Assembly: GCF_030129945.1 (NCBI RefSeq)
Contig: NZ_JARRAF010000001.1
Location: forward strand, 310,001 to 374,000
Origin: Parachitinimonas caeni
GTDB taxonomy: Bacteria; Pseudomonadota; Gammaproteobacteria; Burkholderiales; Chitinimonadaceae
Length of the DNA stretch: 64,000 nt
Direction: 5' to 3'
A program made the position numbers and the translations under genes. Positions 26,160 through 36,300 of the stretch are shown one piece after another. Under the pieces are notes generated by a model. It was not told where the DNA came from, searched no databases, and was given only the letters and a program-made list of their open reading frames with translations. Numbering within the stretch: the first letter of the stretch is position 1; each line of letters starts with the position of its first letter.

Positions 26160-28034
26160 TCAAACCTTGACCAGTCCGGCCTCGGCGTGGGCCGCTGTCG
26201 GTGCGGCGCCGCCAAAGCTGGCTGGCAATTTGCGCTCGACCCAGCGTTCGTACCAGCCGGCCAGGGTGATGAAAGCCCACATCTGCTCGGCAAATTTTTG
26301 CTGGCCCGGCAGGCGGCGGCTGGCCAGACTGCGCACGGTCTGGTCGATCTTGTTGCGCCAGGCGGTCGAGACCAGACCACTGTGCGCCAGCCCGCTTTCG
26401 TGCAACAGGCTGCGGACGCGGGCGCCAAAGGCTGGGTCGGTCATCCAGATGACAAACGGGGCGTTGTACGACATGGGTGAGCGCCGCAGTACGGCCTCTG
26501 GTACGCGGCCAACCGCCATTTCGCGCAGGGCTTTTTTGTTGCGCCAGCGGCCGTTTTCCACAAAGAACCGTTCGGAAGCCCCCAGAGCGCAGGCTTGTTG
26601 CACCACGGCCGGGTCGAGGAAGGGATAGGCCGTGCGGATGCCAAGCTCGCGCCCGATCGGCTCGAAGTCGGTGAACAGCAGATCGGGTATTCGGTGCTGG
26701 CATTCGTGCGCCACCATCAGCTCGAACAGATGCGCCTCGGGTTTGATTTGCCGGCATTCGCGGTAGAACGTCGCCAGCAACGGCGCAAAATTCCAGCCAC
26801 GGTAGGGTTCGGCCAACCCTTGCCGCAGGGCGATGTCGTCGAAGAAGCGCGGCACACCGGGAAAGTGCTTGCTGCGGGTCAGTTGCGGGTTCCACAGCAC
26901 GGCATCGGCAGCGTCGATCTGGGCGGCGTGTGGCCAGTCGGCATCGAACAGCCGCAGCAGCCGGTAGTGCCGCAGATAGCGGCTGTAGCCACCAAATACC
27001 TCATCCGCCCCCAGGCCAGACAGCAGATGCTGGTGCGATTGGCTGCCGATTTCCCCGAGGATGTGCCAGTGGGTGATGGCGGCCCAGGCACTGCAAGGTT
27101 CGGCCGCCTGCAGGACGCGCTCCAGACCCTTCAGGGCATCGGCCACGCCAAGCGGTACTGGCTGATGGCGGATGCCGGCTTCCTTGGCTACCAGTGCCGC
27201 GAAATCGACCTCGTTGTGGGTGCCGGGGTCGGTAAATTCAATGGTGTAGGCATCGAAGCGCTCGCCGCCAAAACGGCGGGCAACGGTGCCGGCAATGTAC
27301 GAAGAATCGACGCCACCCGACAGCAACAGGGCTTGCCGACCCTCGACCACTCGCCGCGTGATGGCGTCATCCAGTGTGGCAATCAGCTGCTGCTGGTAGG
27401 GCGCATCGACAACCTTCTGCTGATCGTGGCTCAGTGGCGAGAAGTAGCGCTGGCTCAGCAAAGGCTGGCCGGGGCGGCCGCTCAGGCAATGCCCTGCCGG
27501 CAGCCGGCTGATCTGGCGGGCAAGGGTGCGGCCCGCCAGGGGCATGCCGAAGCTCAGGTAATTGAAGGCGGATTCGTAATCCAGCTCGCAAGCAAAGGCC
27601 GGGTCGGCCAGCAGCGGCTCGAGTGCCGAGCAGATCAGATAACAGTCAGTCTCTTCGCGAATAAACAGATGGCGTTGCCCGAGCGGATCGCGCGCCAGCA
27701 GCAGCTGGCCACTGTCGCCATCCCAATGGGCCAGCGCAAATTCACCGGCCAGATCGCGCAGACCGGCACTACCGCGTCGCTGCAGGGTGGGCAGCAAATC
27801 CGGCGCCGGGCCGGTCTGGCTGGCGTACAGCCCCCCAACCCAGGTCAATACGCTACGACCTTCGACGGCAGCCTGGGGGCTCCACAGTGCCACCCCTTCC
27901 GGCATCTGGTGCCAGCGGTGATCGGCCGCCGCCGGAAACGTTGCGGGCAGCAGTGTGGCCAGTCCATCCCGAATCCGGGCGATGCCGTGTCGGGTCTTGC
28001 CGATCAGGCCATAGAGGGTAGGAAGTGGGTTCAT
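26160..28034 (-). CDS. Asparagine-synthetase-like amide ligase without glutaminase Cys
   Basis: A 624-aa AsnB homologue. The N-terminal glutaminase-like domain keeps ARDPLGQRHLF (114-124) but starts MNPLPTLYG, not MC(G), so the Cys2 nucleophile is absent. The synthetase domain has the PP-loop LLLSGGVDSSYIAG (237-249) and GLGADEVFGGY (340-350). Enzymes with the same loss, such as beta-lactam synthetase and the lasso-peptide cyclase, activate a carboxylate with ATP and join it to an amine of their substrate. Here a peptide or sugar-acid substrate is likely. The start overlaps the upstream gene by 4 nt. Confidence 0.88.
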   Translation of the reverse strand: MNPLPTLYGLIGKTRHGIARIRDGLATLLPATFPAAADHRWHQMPEGVALWSPQAAVEGRSVLTWVGGLYASQTGPAPDLLPTLQRRGSAGLRDLAGEFALAHWDGDSGQLLLARDPLGQRHLFIREETDCYLICSALEPLLADPAFACELDYESAFNYLSFGMPLAGRTLARQISRLPAGHCLSGRPGQPLLSQRYFSPLSHDQQKVVDAPYQQQLIATLDDAITRRVVEGRQALLLSGGVDSSYIAGTVARRFGGERFDAYTIEFTDPGTHNEVDFAALVAKEAGIRHQPVPLGVADALKGLERVLQAAEPCSAWAAITHWHILGEIGSQSHQHLLSGLGADEVFGGYSRYLRHYRLLRLFDADWPHAAQIDAADAVLWNPQLTRSKHFPGVPRFFDDIALRQGLAEPYRGWNFAPLLATFYRECRQIKPEAHLFELMVAHECQHRIPDLLFTDFEPIGRELGIRTAYPFLDPAVVQQACALGASERFFVENGRWRNKKALREMAVGRVPEAVLRRSPMSYNAPFVIWMTDPAFGARVRSLLHESGLAHSGLVSTAWRNKIDQTVRSLASRRLPGQQKFAEQMWAFITLAGWYERWVERKLPASFGGAAPTAAHAEAGLVKV

Positions 28035-29119
28035 ACGGGACGTCTCAGAAGGTCTTGCAGCAATAGAAAGCGGGGGAATGCCTGATCGAGCGACAGCGGT
28101 TCCGCCAGCTCGGGCGCAATGGCGGCCACCGTTTGCTGCAGGTGTGTCGTCAGATGGACCGTGCCATCGGCGTCGATACGAGCGATGCCATCGGCCACCG
28201 CGGCCGACTGGTGGTAAGCCAGCGCTTCGGCCTGGCTGACCTGCGAGGGCAAGTCGAGTGTGATGGCGCCATTGCCCATGATCACCGGCCATCCCCCAGG
28301 CAGACCCAGCGGGCCGGGCACGGCCGTGCGCAAGGTGGCGGAGTCCGGCAACAGAGCGCCGATCACCTGGCTGGCGTGTGCGGCGGTCAGGCTGTTGAGT
28401 TCGCGGGTTTGTGGCAGTGCCGGTCCGGCAAAGGCCCATTCCGGGGGGAGCTCGTTATCCCCGGCAAACAAGCGGGGCGGCGGAATCTCGGCAGCGAGCC
28501 GGGCGACGTTGGCCGTGGCGACAGCGCCGACGTGCGCATGGTGTGCCAGCAGTCGCAACGGCCAGGTGATGCCATGATCGCGCAAGGTGGCGCGGACCAG
28601 CCCCAGGATCATGCCGGCATTGCCGACACCGACCGTGGGCGCGAGCCCGGCACAGGCCAATACGGGATGGGTAGCGTCGGGAAACGAGCAGTTGACGACC
28701 GGACCCCGGAAGTCGGCCGCTCGACAGGCACGCATGACGCGGTGGACAACAGCCAGCTGTGCGGGCAGCTGCAAGGCAAATCCCGCCTGCAGCAAGGTCT
28801 TGGCCAAGGGGTCGTGTCGTTCGAACAACAGCCAGGGTGAAATCAGCGACGCACACTGCACCAGCAAGTCGGGCCGTTCGGCCGCCAGCATGCTGGCAAC
28901 GGCATCTTCATTCAGGGCATCCAGCGCCATGAAGCGGGCACGGCAGTCACCACAGGCATTGACCAACCGGGCCAGAGCACTGCCAGCCTCGGTTTGCCGA
29001 CCCAGCAGCAGCAATTCACCTACCGCTGGATGGTCGGCCAGCTTGAGCGCCAGCCGCTGACCCAGATCCCCCAGGCCAATGATGGCAATGCGAAAGCGTG
29101 AGCTTTTTTTTGCAGGCAT
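28031..29119 (-). CDS. Rossmann-fold NAD(P) oxidoreductase-like protein
   Basis: A 362-aa protein with a dinucleotide-binding N-terminus (IAIIGLGDLGQRLA, GxGxxG at 15-20) after a basic start, resembling saccharopine-dehydrogenase-like reductases. The central part has LLVQCASLISPW and FRGPVVNCSFPDATHP. I do not recognise a closer family. It is the first gene after the precursor peptide and overlaps the amide ligase by 4 nt, so it is likely part of the same pathway. Confidence 0.75.
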   Translation of the reverse strand: MPAKKSSRFRIAIIGLGDLGQRLALKLADHPAVGELLLLGRQTEAGSALARLVNACGDCRARFMALDALNEDAVASMLAAERPDLLVQCASLISPWLLFERHDPLAKTLLQAGFALQLPAQLAVVHRVMRACRAADFRGPVVNCSFPDATHPVLACAGLAPTVGVGNAGMILGLVRATLRDHGITWPLRLLAHHAHVGAVATANVARLAAEIPPPRLFAGDNELPPEWAFAGPALPQTRELNSLTAAHASQVIGALLPDSATLRTAVPGPLGLPGGWPVIMGNGAITLDLPSQVSQAEALAYHQSAAVADGIARIDADGTVHLTTHLQQTVAAIAPELAEPLSLDQAFPRFLLLQDLLRRPV

Positions 29120-29156
29120 AAGCGGTATTCAGAACTTGGCGCAGACAGATATCGGT

Positions 29157-29190
29157 AAAAGGCCCACAGGCCTTGCGACCTGTGAGCCTT
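29157..29190 (-). terminator. Attenuator-like hairpin after the precursor peptide gene
   Basis: On the minus strand AAGGCTCACAGG pairs with CCTGTGGGCCTTTT (one mismatch region), located 12 bp after the peptide stop and 38 bp before the oxidoreductase gene. The short U-tract suggests partial termination, which would make more peptide mRNA than enzyme mRNA, a common layout in bacteriocin operons. Confidence 0.7.
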
Positions 29191-29201
29191 CATCCTGCTA
29201 A

Positions 29202-29396
29202 TTACAGCTCGCCACCGCCCTTGGTGTCTTCGTCGTCAATGCGACGCAGCAGGGTCGAGAGGATTTCGCCCTTGGCGCTGCCACCCTTGGTGTTGTCGCC
29301 ACGTACGCGGCCCAGCAGCGTCGCAACGATTTCGCCTTGTTGGCCACCGGCTACGGCGGTCAGTTCTTCTTGCTTCAGTACTTTGATTTCGGACAT
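29202..29396 (-). CDS. Double-glycine-leader precursor peptide with two repeated core units
   Basis: A 64-aa peptide. The leader MSEIKVLKQEELTAVAGG matches the bacteriocin-type signal (EEL..V.GG), cut after GG by C39-type peptidase/ABC exporters. The core has two copies of one unit: GEIVATLLGRVRGDNTKGG and GEILSTLLRRIDDEDTKGG, then GEL. It has no Cys, so no lanthionine or disulfide; Thr, Ser, Lys, Asp and Glu are candidate modification sites. SD GGAGATAAGAAATG is strong. It heads a leftward operon with oxidoreductase, amide ligase, split transketolase and two glycosyltransferases. No exporter gene is in the window. Confidence 0.82.
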   Translation of the reverse strand: MSEIKVLKQEELTAVAGGQQGEIVATLLGRVRGDNTKGGSAKGEILSTLLRRIDDEDTKGGGEL

Positions 29397-29434
29397 TTCT
29401 TATCTCCAAAAAATGGTGAAAGTAAATGAACAGG

Positions 29435-29450
29435 AATTTTACGTAAATTT
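29435..29450. promoter_or_regulatory. Near-perfect palindrome upstream of the precursor peptide
   Basis: AATTTTACGTAAATTT, a 16-bp palindrome with one mismatched pair, lies 39-54 bp upstream of the peptide ATG, in the position of a promoter/operator. It could bind a dimeric regulator; none is encoded next to the cluster. Confidence 0.45.
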
Positions 29451-30089
29451 ACTGCTATTTTTGGAATGAATGCTAGGCATCTGTCCAACAGTAGAGCTAC
29501 GTATCCTGCTTGTGTCGGGGTTCCGAGCACGGCCGGAATGGTATTGAAGCCTTTATTAGTTGGCAATAATAGATATTGACTATCTTTTTTTTATGTTCGA
29601 TTGAATTAGTCTTTTTGGCTAAATTTCACTTTAATGGTGTAAAAATATATCAACAATATAGTCTGATTGGCCATGTCTGGTATGGCGGATCGCAGAGGCT
29701 TGGTTGGAGGGGGCGCGCTGATCGGGCTGTCGGGTTAGGCGGGTCGGCTGGTGAGAGGGGGTGTGGGCAGTGTAGCGGACGGTCCCAGGGAAGGGCGTGG
29801 TATAAACAAAAAATTTGACTTTTTAAGCGAATTTTGGCGAGAAATTCTACTTCTTGAAAGCGATTTCCTGTGTGAGAGCCTCCTCGTCTGGCCAAGGGGG
29901 TCAGGCAATTGATTACGCCGAAATCCTTATTTTTGGCCGATCTTAGGCGAGTCGTCGGGTTGAGGCAAGGCATATGCATGCCCACGAAGAGACGGTCGTT
30001 CGAACGGTCAGGTTTGTTTGTATTTATTGATGTTTAAATGAAAAAAATGCGTGAGGGTACTGCGGCGTTCGGAGAATTCCCCACCAAAG

Positions 30090-30119
30090 CCAAACGCCCG
30101 GCAAAGGCCGGGCGTTTGG
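30090..30119 (-). terminator. Terminator of parC
   Basis: A 13-bp perfect stem (CCAAACGCCCGGC and complement) with a 4-nt loop lies 25 bp beyond the parC stop on the minus strand. The U-tract is weak (CUUUGG). Confidence 0.75.
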
Positions 30120-30130
30120 GGCGGAAGGTT

Positions 30131-30146
30131 ACGTCAACAGAACCTA
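30131..30146. repeat. Lone MITE end at the parC stop codon
   Basis: ACGTCAACAGAACC followed by TA (in CTAG) is identical in form to the MITE ends at 18 and 25 kb. No partner end is visible within 500 bp to the left. The parC stop TAG lies within the target CTAG. Confidence 0.6.
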
Positions 30147-32510
30147 GAAGCCTGGGAATTTCAGGCCGGCAATGATGGGCTTGCCCTTTTTGGCTCGTTT
30201 GCCGATGTAGGGGGCGAGGTCGTTGGCATCCAGCGTCAGGCTCTGTGGCTTGCCACCGCGCCCGGTACCGTTGAGTACCAGGGTTTTGCCGTCTGAAACG
30301 GTGATGGCGGCGAGCTTGTCGCCATCGTCCAGTGCCATCGCAATCATGCCGCGCCCCCCACCTGCCAGCGTTTTCAGCTCGGCCAGTGGGAAGCAATGCA
30401 GCTTGCCGTTGCTGGAGAGGCAGGCGCACAGATTGGCCGGGTCGGGCGTGTAGCTGACCACGCGTAACAGCTCTTCGTCCGCCTCAAGCGAGAGATAGGC
30501 TTTACCGGCTTTCTGCCGCGACAGCAGGTTGTCGAATTTGCAGAGGAAGGCGTAGCCCGAGCTGCCGGCGATCAGTAACTCGGTTTCCGGCTTGGCGGAG
30601 AGGATCTGCACAATCCGGGTTTTCGCGGCGAGGTCGATCAAGCTGGCCAGGGGCACGCCATCGCCACGTCCTCCCGGCAGATTGCCCGCCAACAGGGTGT
30701 AGACCCGGCCATCCGAGCCAAACAAGGCCACCGAATCGACCGAGCGGCATTCGAGTGTCGCCAACAGGCTGTCACCTTCCTTGAAACTCAGATTCTGCAG
30801 GTCCAGACCGTGGCCGTTACGGCTGCGTATCCAGCCCTTTTGCGACAGGATCACCGTCAGCGGTTCGTCCACCACGGCGACCGCAATCTGCGCACGCTCG
30901 GTTTCTTCGATCAGGGTACGGCGGCCATCGCCAAACTTCTTGCGGTCGGCCTGGATTTCCTTGATCACCAGCCGGCGCATGGCCGTTTCGCTCGACAGCA
31001 GATGCTCCAGCTCGGCTTTCTCGGTCTTCAGCTCTGCCAACTCGCGTTCGAGCTTGATGCCTTCCAGTCGCGCCAGCTGCCGCAAGCGGATTTCAAGGAT
31101 GTCGTCGGCCTGGCGCTCGGTCAGTGCAAACGCGGCCATCAGCTCCTGCTTGGGTTCGTCCGCCTGGCGGATGATGCGGATGACCTCGTCGATATTCAGA
31201 AAGACCGTCAACCGGCCTTCCAGGATGTGGATGCGGTCATCGACCTCGCCCAACCGATAACGGCAGCGCCGGGTGACGGTGTCAAAGCGGAAGCTGGCCC
31301 AGTCTGCCAGCACACCCTTCAACGACTTCTGCGCCGGTCGGCCGTCGAGGCCGATGACCACCATATTGATCGAGCAGGAAGTCTCCAGGCTGGTATGGGC
31401 CAGCAGCAGATTGATCAGCTCTTCCGGCTTCTGGCGGGAGGATTTGGGTTCGAGCACCAGCCGTACCGCCTGGTCGCGCCCCGATTCGTCGCGCACGCGG
31501 TCGAGTTGCGACAGGATCAGCTGTTTGGTTTGCAGCTGTTCCTGCGAGAGGGCTTTCTTGCCTTTCTTGACCTTGGGATTGCTCAGGTCTTCGATTTCTT
31601 CCAGCACTTTCTGGGTTGAGGTGCCATGCGGCAGCTCGGTGACGATGATCTGCCACTGGCCACGCGCCAGGTCTTCCACCTGCCAGCGGCAACGCAGCTT
31701 GAGCGAGCCTCGGCCGGTTTCGTAGGCGGCGAGGATGTCGCGGGCCGGTGAAATGATGTGGCCGCCACCGGGGAAGTCCGGGCCGGGGATGTACTGGGTC
31801 AGCTCGGCAACGCTGAGTTCGGGGTTTTCGATCAGGGCGACGGCGGCGTCGGCCACCTCACTCAGATTGTGCGAGGGGATCTCGGTCGCCATGCCGACAG
31901 CGATGCCGGAAGCGCCATTGAGCAGCAGCATCGGCAGCCGGGCCGGTAGCACTTGCGGCTCGCGGAAGGCGCCGTCGTAGTTGGGCACGAAATCGACGGT
32001 TCCCCGGTCGATTTCACCCAGCAACAGATCGGCGATCGGTGTCAGGCGGGCCTCGGTGTAACGCATTGCGGCGGCACCGTCCCCGTCACGACTGCCGAAG
32101 TTGCCCTGGCCATCGACCAGCGGGTAACGCAGCGAGAAGTCCTGAGCGATGCGCACCATCGCGTCATAGGCCGAAGCATCGCCATGCGGGTGGTACTTGC
32201 CGAGGATCTCACCAACGATACGGGCCGATTTGACCGGCTTGGCGGTGTGGTCGAGCCCCAGCTCGTGCATCGCGTAGAGAATACGTCGCTGAACCGGCTT
32301 CTGGCCATCGGCCACCTCGGGCAGCGCGCGGGATTTGACCACCGACATCGCGTATTCGAGGTAACTGCGCTCGGCGTAGAGGCCCAGTTGCACCGATTGG
32401 CCGTCATCCGGCTCGCTGCTGGGCTGAGCCACGACATAACGGCCACCCTGACCACCATCGCTGGCGGCAGGTTCTTCGGGAAAATCTAATAGATCAGGTG
32501 TGTCAGTCAT
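30144..32510 (-). CDS. parC: DNA topoisomerase IV subunit A
   Basis: A 788-aa type II topoisomerase subunit that cuts and rejoins DNA to unlink daughter chromosomes. The active-site tyrosine is Tyr151 in [10 protein letters not shown]. The quinolone region reads [13 protein letters not shown] (108-120). The C-terminal half forms the beta-pinwheel domain. The last codons abut a MITE end. parE is 10 kb away on the same strand, so the two subunits are not in one operon. Confidence 0.96.
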   Translation of the reverse strand: MTDTPDLLDFPEEPAASDGGQGGRYVVAQPSSEPDDGQSVQLGLYAERSYLEYAMSVVKSRALPEVADGQKPVQRRILYAMHELGLDHTAKPVKSARIVGEILGKYHPHGDASAYDAMVRIAQDFSLRYPLVDGQGNFGSRDGDGAAAMRYTEARLTPIADLLLGEIDRGTVDFVPNYDGAFREPQVLPARLPMLLLNGASGIAVGMATEIPSHNLSEVADAAVALIENPELSVAELTQYIPGPDFPGGGHIISPARDILAAYETGRGSLKLRCRWQVEDLARGQWQIIVTELPHGTSTQKVLEEIEDLSNPKVKKGKKALSQEQLQTKQLILSQLDRVRDESGRDQAVRLVLEPKSSRQKPEELINLLLAHTSLETSCSINMVVIGLDGRPAQKSLKGVLADWASFRFDTVTRRCRYRLGEVDDRIHILEGRLTVFLNIDEVIRIIRQADEPKQELMAAFALTERQADDILEIRLRQLARLEGIKLERELAELKTEKAELEHLLSSETAMRRLVIKEIQADRKKFGDGRRTLIEETERAQIAVAVVDEPLTVILSQKGWIRSRNGHGLDLQNLSFKEGDSLLATLECRSVDSVALFGSDGRVYTLLAGNLPGGRGDGVPLASLIDLAAKTRIVQILSAKPETELLIAGSSGYAFLCKFDNLLSRQKAGKAYLSLEADEELLRVVSYTPDPANLCACLSSNGKLHCFPLAELKTLAGGGRGMIAMALDDGDKLAAITVSDGKTLVLNGTGRGGKPQSLTLDANDLAPYIGKRAKKGKPIIAGLKFPGF

Positions 32511-33375
32511 CGTTTGTCTGCTGTCCTACATAAGTGAACAGCCTGCTGGGTCCAATGGCGGATTTTGGCGAAAAAATCCGCCGAATCATTTATTTGCGCG
32601 GTGAAATGGTTTGCTTAAACCACAGACTTTGGCTATGCCGAAACAAGGCAGGATAGCCCTTGCACCAAGGTCGGCAAGCCCGCGCATGCGGTGCTTATTG
32701 CGGTAATTGTAACTGGCCGCGCCAAAGGCGGGCGCGCTTGCTGCATTGCACCCCGGACTTCTTCGCAACAGAGGTGGGGTGCTGTGCCGGATCGTGGTGC
32801 CAAATCCGGCAGGGCGGAACCCTGCTGGCGTGGTGGCTGGGCGCATGCTGCGCCCGAAATGTTGAAACCGAAATGTTGAAACAAGAAGTATTTTGAAAAA
32901 TTCAGAGAGGCCGATGCTGGCCGCCGCCCCGGTGCCGGAGGGCGGAACGAGCCAGAAGTGGCGACATGCCGCCATCGAGCCAGACTGTCAGTGCTGACGA
33001 CCGCCCGGTCTTACCCGGTTGCGGCGGAGTCGGCGGTAGTCGTGGGGAGGAGGTTCCCTGCACCGTCTGCGCAAGCGTATTGGGCAATCAGCACCCTGGG
33101 GTGCGATAGCGCCAGGGGGGCGGCTTGGCCCTGCAAACGCCTGGTGGACGAAGCAAGGCAGGGATGCCGATCAGGTGTCTTGACGCACTGGCTGCCGTGG
33201 CGGGCAACCCAAGCCCCGCGACGGGCGGGATGGGTGCTTTCTGACGGTTGACACTCCCCTTCTACTGCCTGAGGGCTCTTGGCCTTTTGCCGTGGCAAAA
33301 GTGCTACCGGAGCCAAATTGCCGTTGGCGGGCCATGCGCCCGCCACAGGACCGTGCTGAAGCCGGGGAGATCATA
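32511..33375. other. 865-bp gene-poor region between parC and the hybrid kinase
   Basis: Several open frames run through this stretch (e.g. 32586-32975 minus) but none has a convincing ribosome site, composition or recognised domain. A 14-bp direct repeat CCGAAATGTTGAAA occurs twice in tandem (32854-32867 and 32868-32881). The region may be decayed repeat DNA. Its right end must hold the promoter of the divergent three-gene signalling operon. Confidence 0.5.
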
Positions 33376-36300
33376 GTGTTGACTTACAACGACGCGAGCA
33401 GTCTGGGTGAACGGAGCAGTGGTACGGTCACGCCCGAGCTGACGGTGCGCTTTCGCAGCCTGCAGTGCCTGTTCTCGATCATGCAGATCGTTGATGCCGC
33501 CGAATCCTGCAATCTGGATACCTTGCGCCGCATCGCACAGTGGCTGCCGCCGGCCTATCGTTTTCCGCATCTGGCAGAAGTCCGGCTGGTGGTCGGTGAT
33601 GTGGATTATCAGTCCGATGGCTGGTCGGACCAGATGGTCGATGTACGGCTGGTCAATATTGTTGCCGGCAGCGAAGTGTTTGGCTATCTGGCGGTTGGCT
33701 ATAGCCAGCTGTGTCCGGCGGGCGACGATGGCCCTTTCCTGCTCTCGGAAAACCTGCTGCTCGACTCGGTGGGCTTGCTGCTGGCCAACTGGGAATCGCG
33801 GCTGCGTCTGTTCAAGTCGCTGCGCGAGAGCGAGGCGCTCTACCACGGCATTCTTAATCAGGCCAAAGACCTGTTCTTTTTGATAGACCCCTTGCGTGAT
33901 CTGATCGTCGATTGCAACCAGAGTGCCAGGGATGTGCTGGGCAAGACGCTGGATGAATTGTCGATCATGCCGGCCTCGGCCCTGCTGGGTACCCCTTGCG
34001 CGGGCGAGGAAGCCGGCTCGGGCGCCCGGGATGATGACCGGCCCTTGTGGCCGCTGCACGACAAGGTGGGACGGCTGCACCATCTGCGTCTGTCAATTGA
34101 ACGGGTCTGGGCCGGTAATGCCTACTACCTGGCGGTGATGGCGGCCGATGTCACCGATGCCGTGGTGGCCGAACGCGCCATGCGCGAGAGTGAAGAACGC
34201 CATCGCTCGCTGGTGGAATCGCTGAGCGAGGGCCTGCTGCTATACGACCGTACTGGCAAGATCGTGACGGCCAATCGGGCGGCCCGGCAAATGCTGGGCT
34301 TGGATAATCAGCCCAAATCGCAGAGCCGTGGTAGTACCGATCCGTTCTGGCAGGCGGTGAATGAAGATGGCCAACCGTTTGACCGGCACCTGCACCCGGC
34401 CCTCAATACCCTGTTTACCGGCTTGCCGGGTCGCAATGTCGTGGTCGGCATTCCCTATCGCGATGACGCCATTCGCTGGCTGGCGGTGAATACCGAACCA
34501 CTATCCGGTGATGGCAAAGGTCGCCTCAAGTTCAGCGCGGTTGCGGTATCCCTGACCGATATCACCGAAGAGCGACGCAAGAGCGAATCACTCAAGCTGT
34601 TCCAGAAAATTGTCGATAGCGCCTCGTCCGGCGTGCTGATTGCCGACGCCAGCGAGCCGGACATGCCGATCATCTATGTCAACGCAGCATTCACCCAGAT
34701 TACCGGCTACGGCGCCAACGAGGTGCTGGGTCGTAATGCGCGACTACTGCATGAGGGCATGGACAATCAGGATGTCCTGCAAACCTTGCGCGACGCCATC
34801 CGCCAGAAAACCTCTTGTACGGTACTGCTGCATAACCGGCGCAAGAACGGCAGCCTGTACTGGAACGAACTGCGCATTGCCCCGGTGTTTGATAACCGGG
34901 GTCAGCTCAGCCACTACGTTGGCCTGCAGCATGATGTGACCGAACGTGAGAATGCCCGCATCACCCTGGTTGAGAACGAGGCGCGCTGGATGATGGCGCT
35001 CGAAGCAGCGGGCCACGGCGTCTGGGACTGGCGGATTGCCGAGCAGCAGGTGTTTCTGTCACGGGTCTGGAAGTCGATGCTCGGCTATGCAGAGAATGAG
35101 ATCGGCAATAACGTCGAAAGCTGGATCGACTGTGTACACCCCGCAGATATGGCGTCGTATCGGCTGGAGCTGAAAGCGCACCTCTCCGGCAAGATTGGCA
35201 CCTATCGACATGAGCATCGCCTGCGCTGCAAGGATGGGGGATACAAATGGATTCTCGATCAGGGCATGGTGGTAGAGCGCGGGCCAGACGGTCGAGCCTT
35301 GCGGGTCATCGGTACCCACACCGATCTGACTGAGCAGAAAGAGACTGAGCAGTCTTTGCTGCTCTACCAGAACCACCTGGAGGACATTGTCGATTCACGC
35401 ACCCTGGAGTTGCGGCAGGCGCTGGATGACGCACGGGCGGCCGACGTGGCCAAAGATGAATTCCTGGCGACCATGAGCCACGAGATCCGCACCCCCATGA
35501 ACGGAATTCTGGGTCTGACCGAGCTGGCACTGCGCATCCCGCTGGATAGCAAGGCCCGTGATTACGTGAGCAAAGCCCGGCTTTCGGCTCAGCATTTGAT
35601 GGGCATCATCAATGAGATCCTCGATTTCTCGAAGATCCGAGCCGGCAAGCTGACGCTCGAAGCCATTCCTTTCTCGCCAGAAGAAACCCTGCGCCATATC
35701 GTCTCCCTGCTGCACGATCGGGCCGAAGAAAAGCACATCCGGCTTGCGCTGGATTTTGTCGGCAATGTGCCTCCTGCGTTGATAGGCGACCCGCTGCGCC
35801 TGAGCCAGATCGTCACCAATCTGGTTGGCAACGGCATCAAGTTCACCCGCAGTGGCAGCGTCAGCATTCGGGTAGCGTCCGAGCCGGCTGCTATGGCCGA
35901 GCATTGCCTGTTGCAGATCGAAATCCGCGATACCGGCATCGGCATGACACCGGAAGTGCTGCAAAAACTGTTCAGCCCGTTTACTCAGGCCGACACCTCG
36001 ACGACCCGGCATTACGGCGGAACCGGCCTGGGGCTGGCCATCGTCAAACGCCTGTGCGATCTGATGCAGGGCGAAGTCAGCGTCAGCAGCGAGCCGGGCA
36101 AAGGATCGTGCTTCCAGGTACGGCTGGTGCTGCCGCTGGCCAATGGCCAGCTGGTAGCGCAGGCTGCGGCCGAGCGGACGGAAAGCCACGATTTTCATGG
36201 TTATCGGATCTTGCTGGTTGAAGACAACCCTTTCAACCAGCAGGTGGCTTCAGAGTTGCTGGCGTATCTGGGCATCGAGGTCAGCGTGGCCGACGATGGG

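Larger units (their letters stand above)
29397..30143. other. Intergenic region between precursor peptide and parC
   Basis: No supportable gene in 747 bp. The left 160 bp are AT-rich and hold the peptide promoter. A GC-rich patch at 29690-29790 has no coding signal in either strand that I trust. A CGTTCGAACG palindrome sits near 29998-30007. The right end has the parC terminator and a MITE end. Confidence 0.6.

Noticed and set aside
26595-28085. 496-codon plus-strand frame opposite the AsnB-like gene
   Set aside because: Antisense shadow; no ribosome site and no recognisable domain, whereas the minus strand has PP-loop and ligase motifs.
26160-29396. A lasso-peptide cluster
   Set aside because: The Cys-less AsnB protein fits, but there is no leader-binding B1 or peptidase B2 protein, and the precursor has a GG leader and repeated core unlike lasso precursors.
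29576-29818. 80-codon plus-strand frame
   Set aside because: Starts in AT-rich noncoding DNA and runs into a Gly/Arg-rich GC patch; no support from composition or motif.
32586-32975. 129-codon minus-strand gene between parC and the kinase
   Set aside because: No ribosome site, no domain, unusual His/Arg/Pro composition and embedded repeats; more likely noncoding or decayed.
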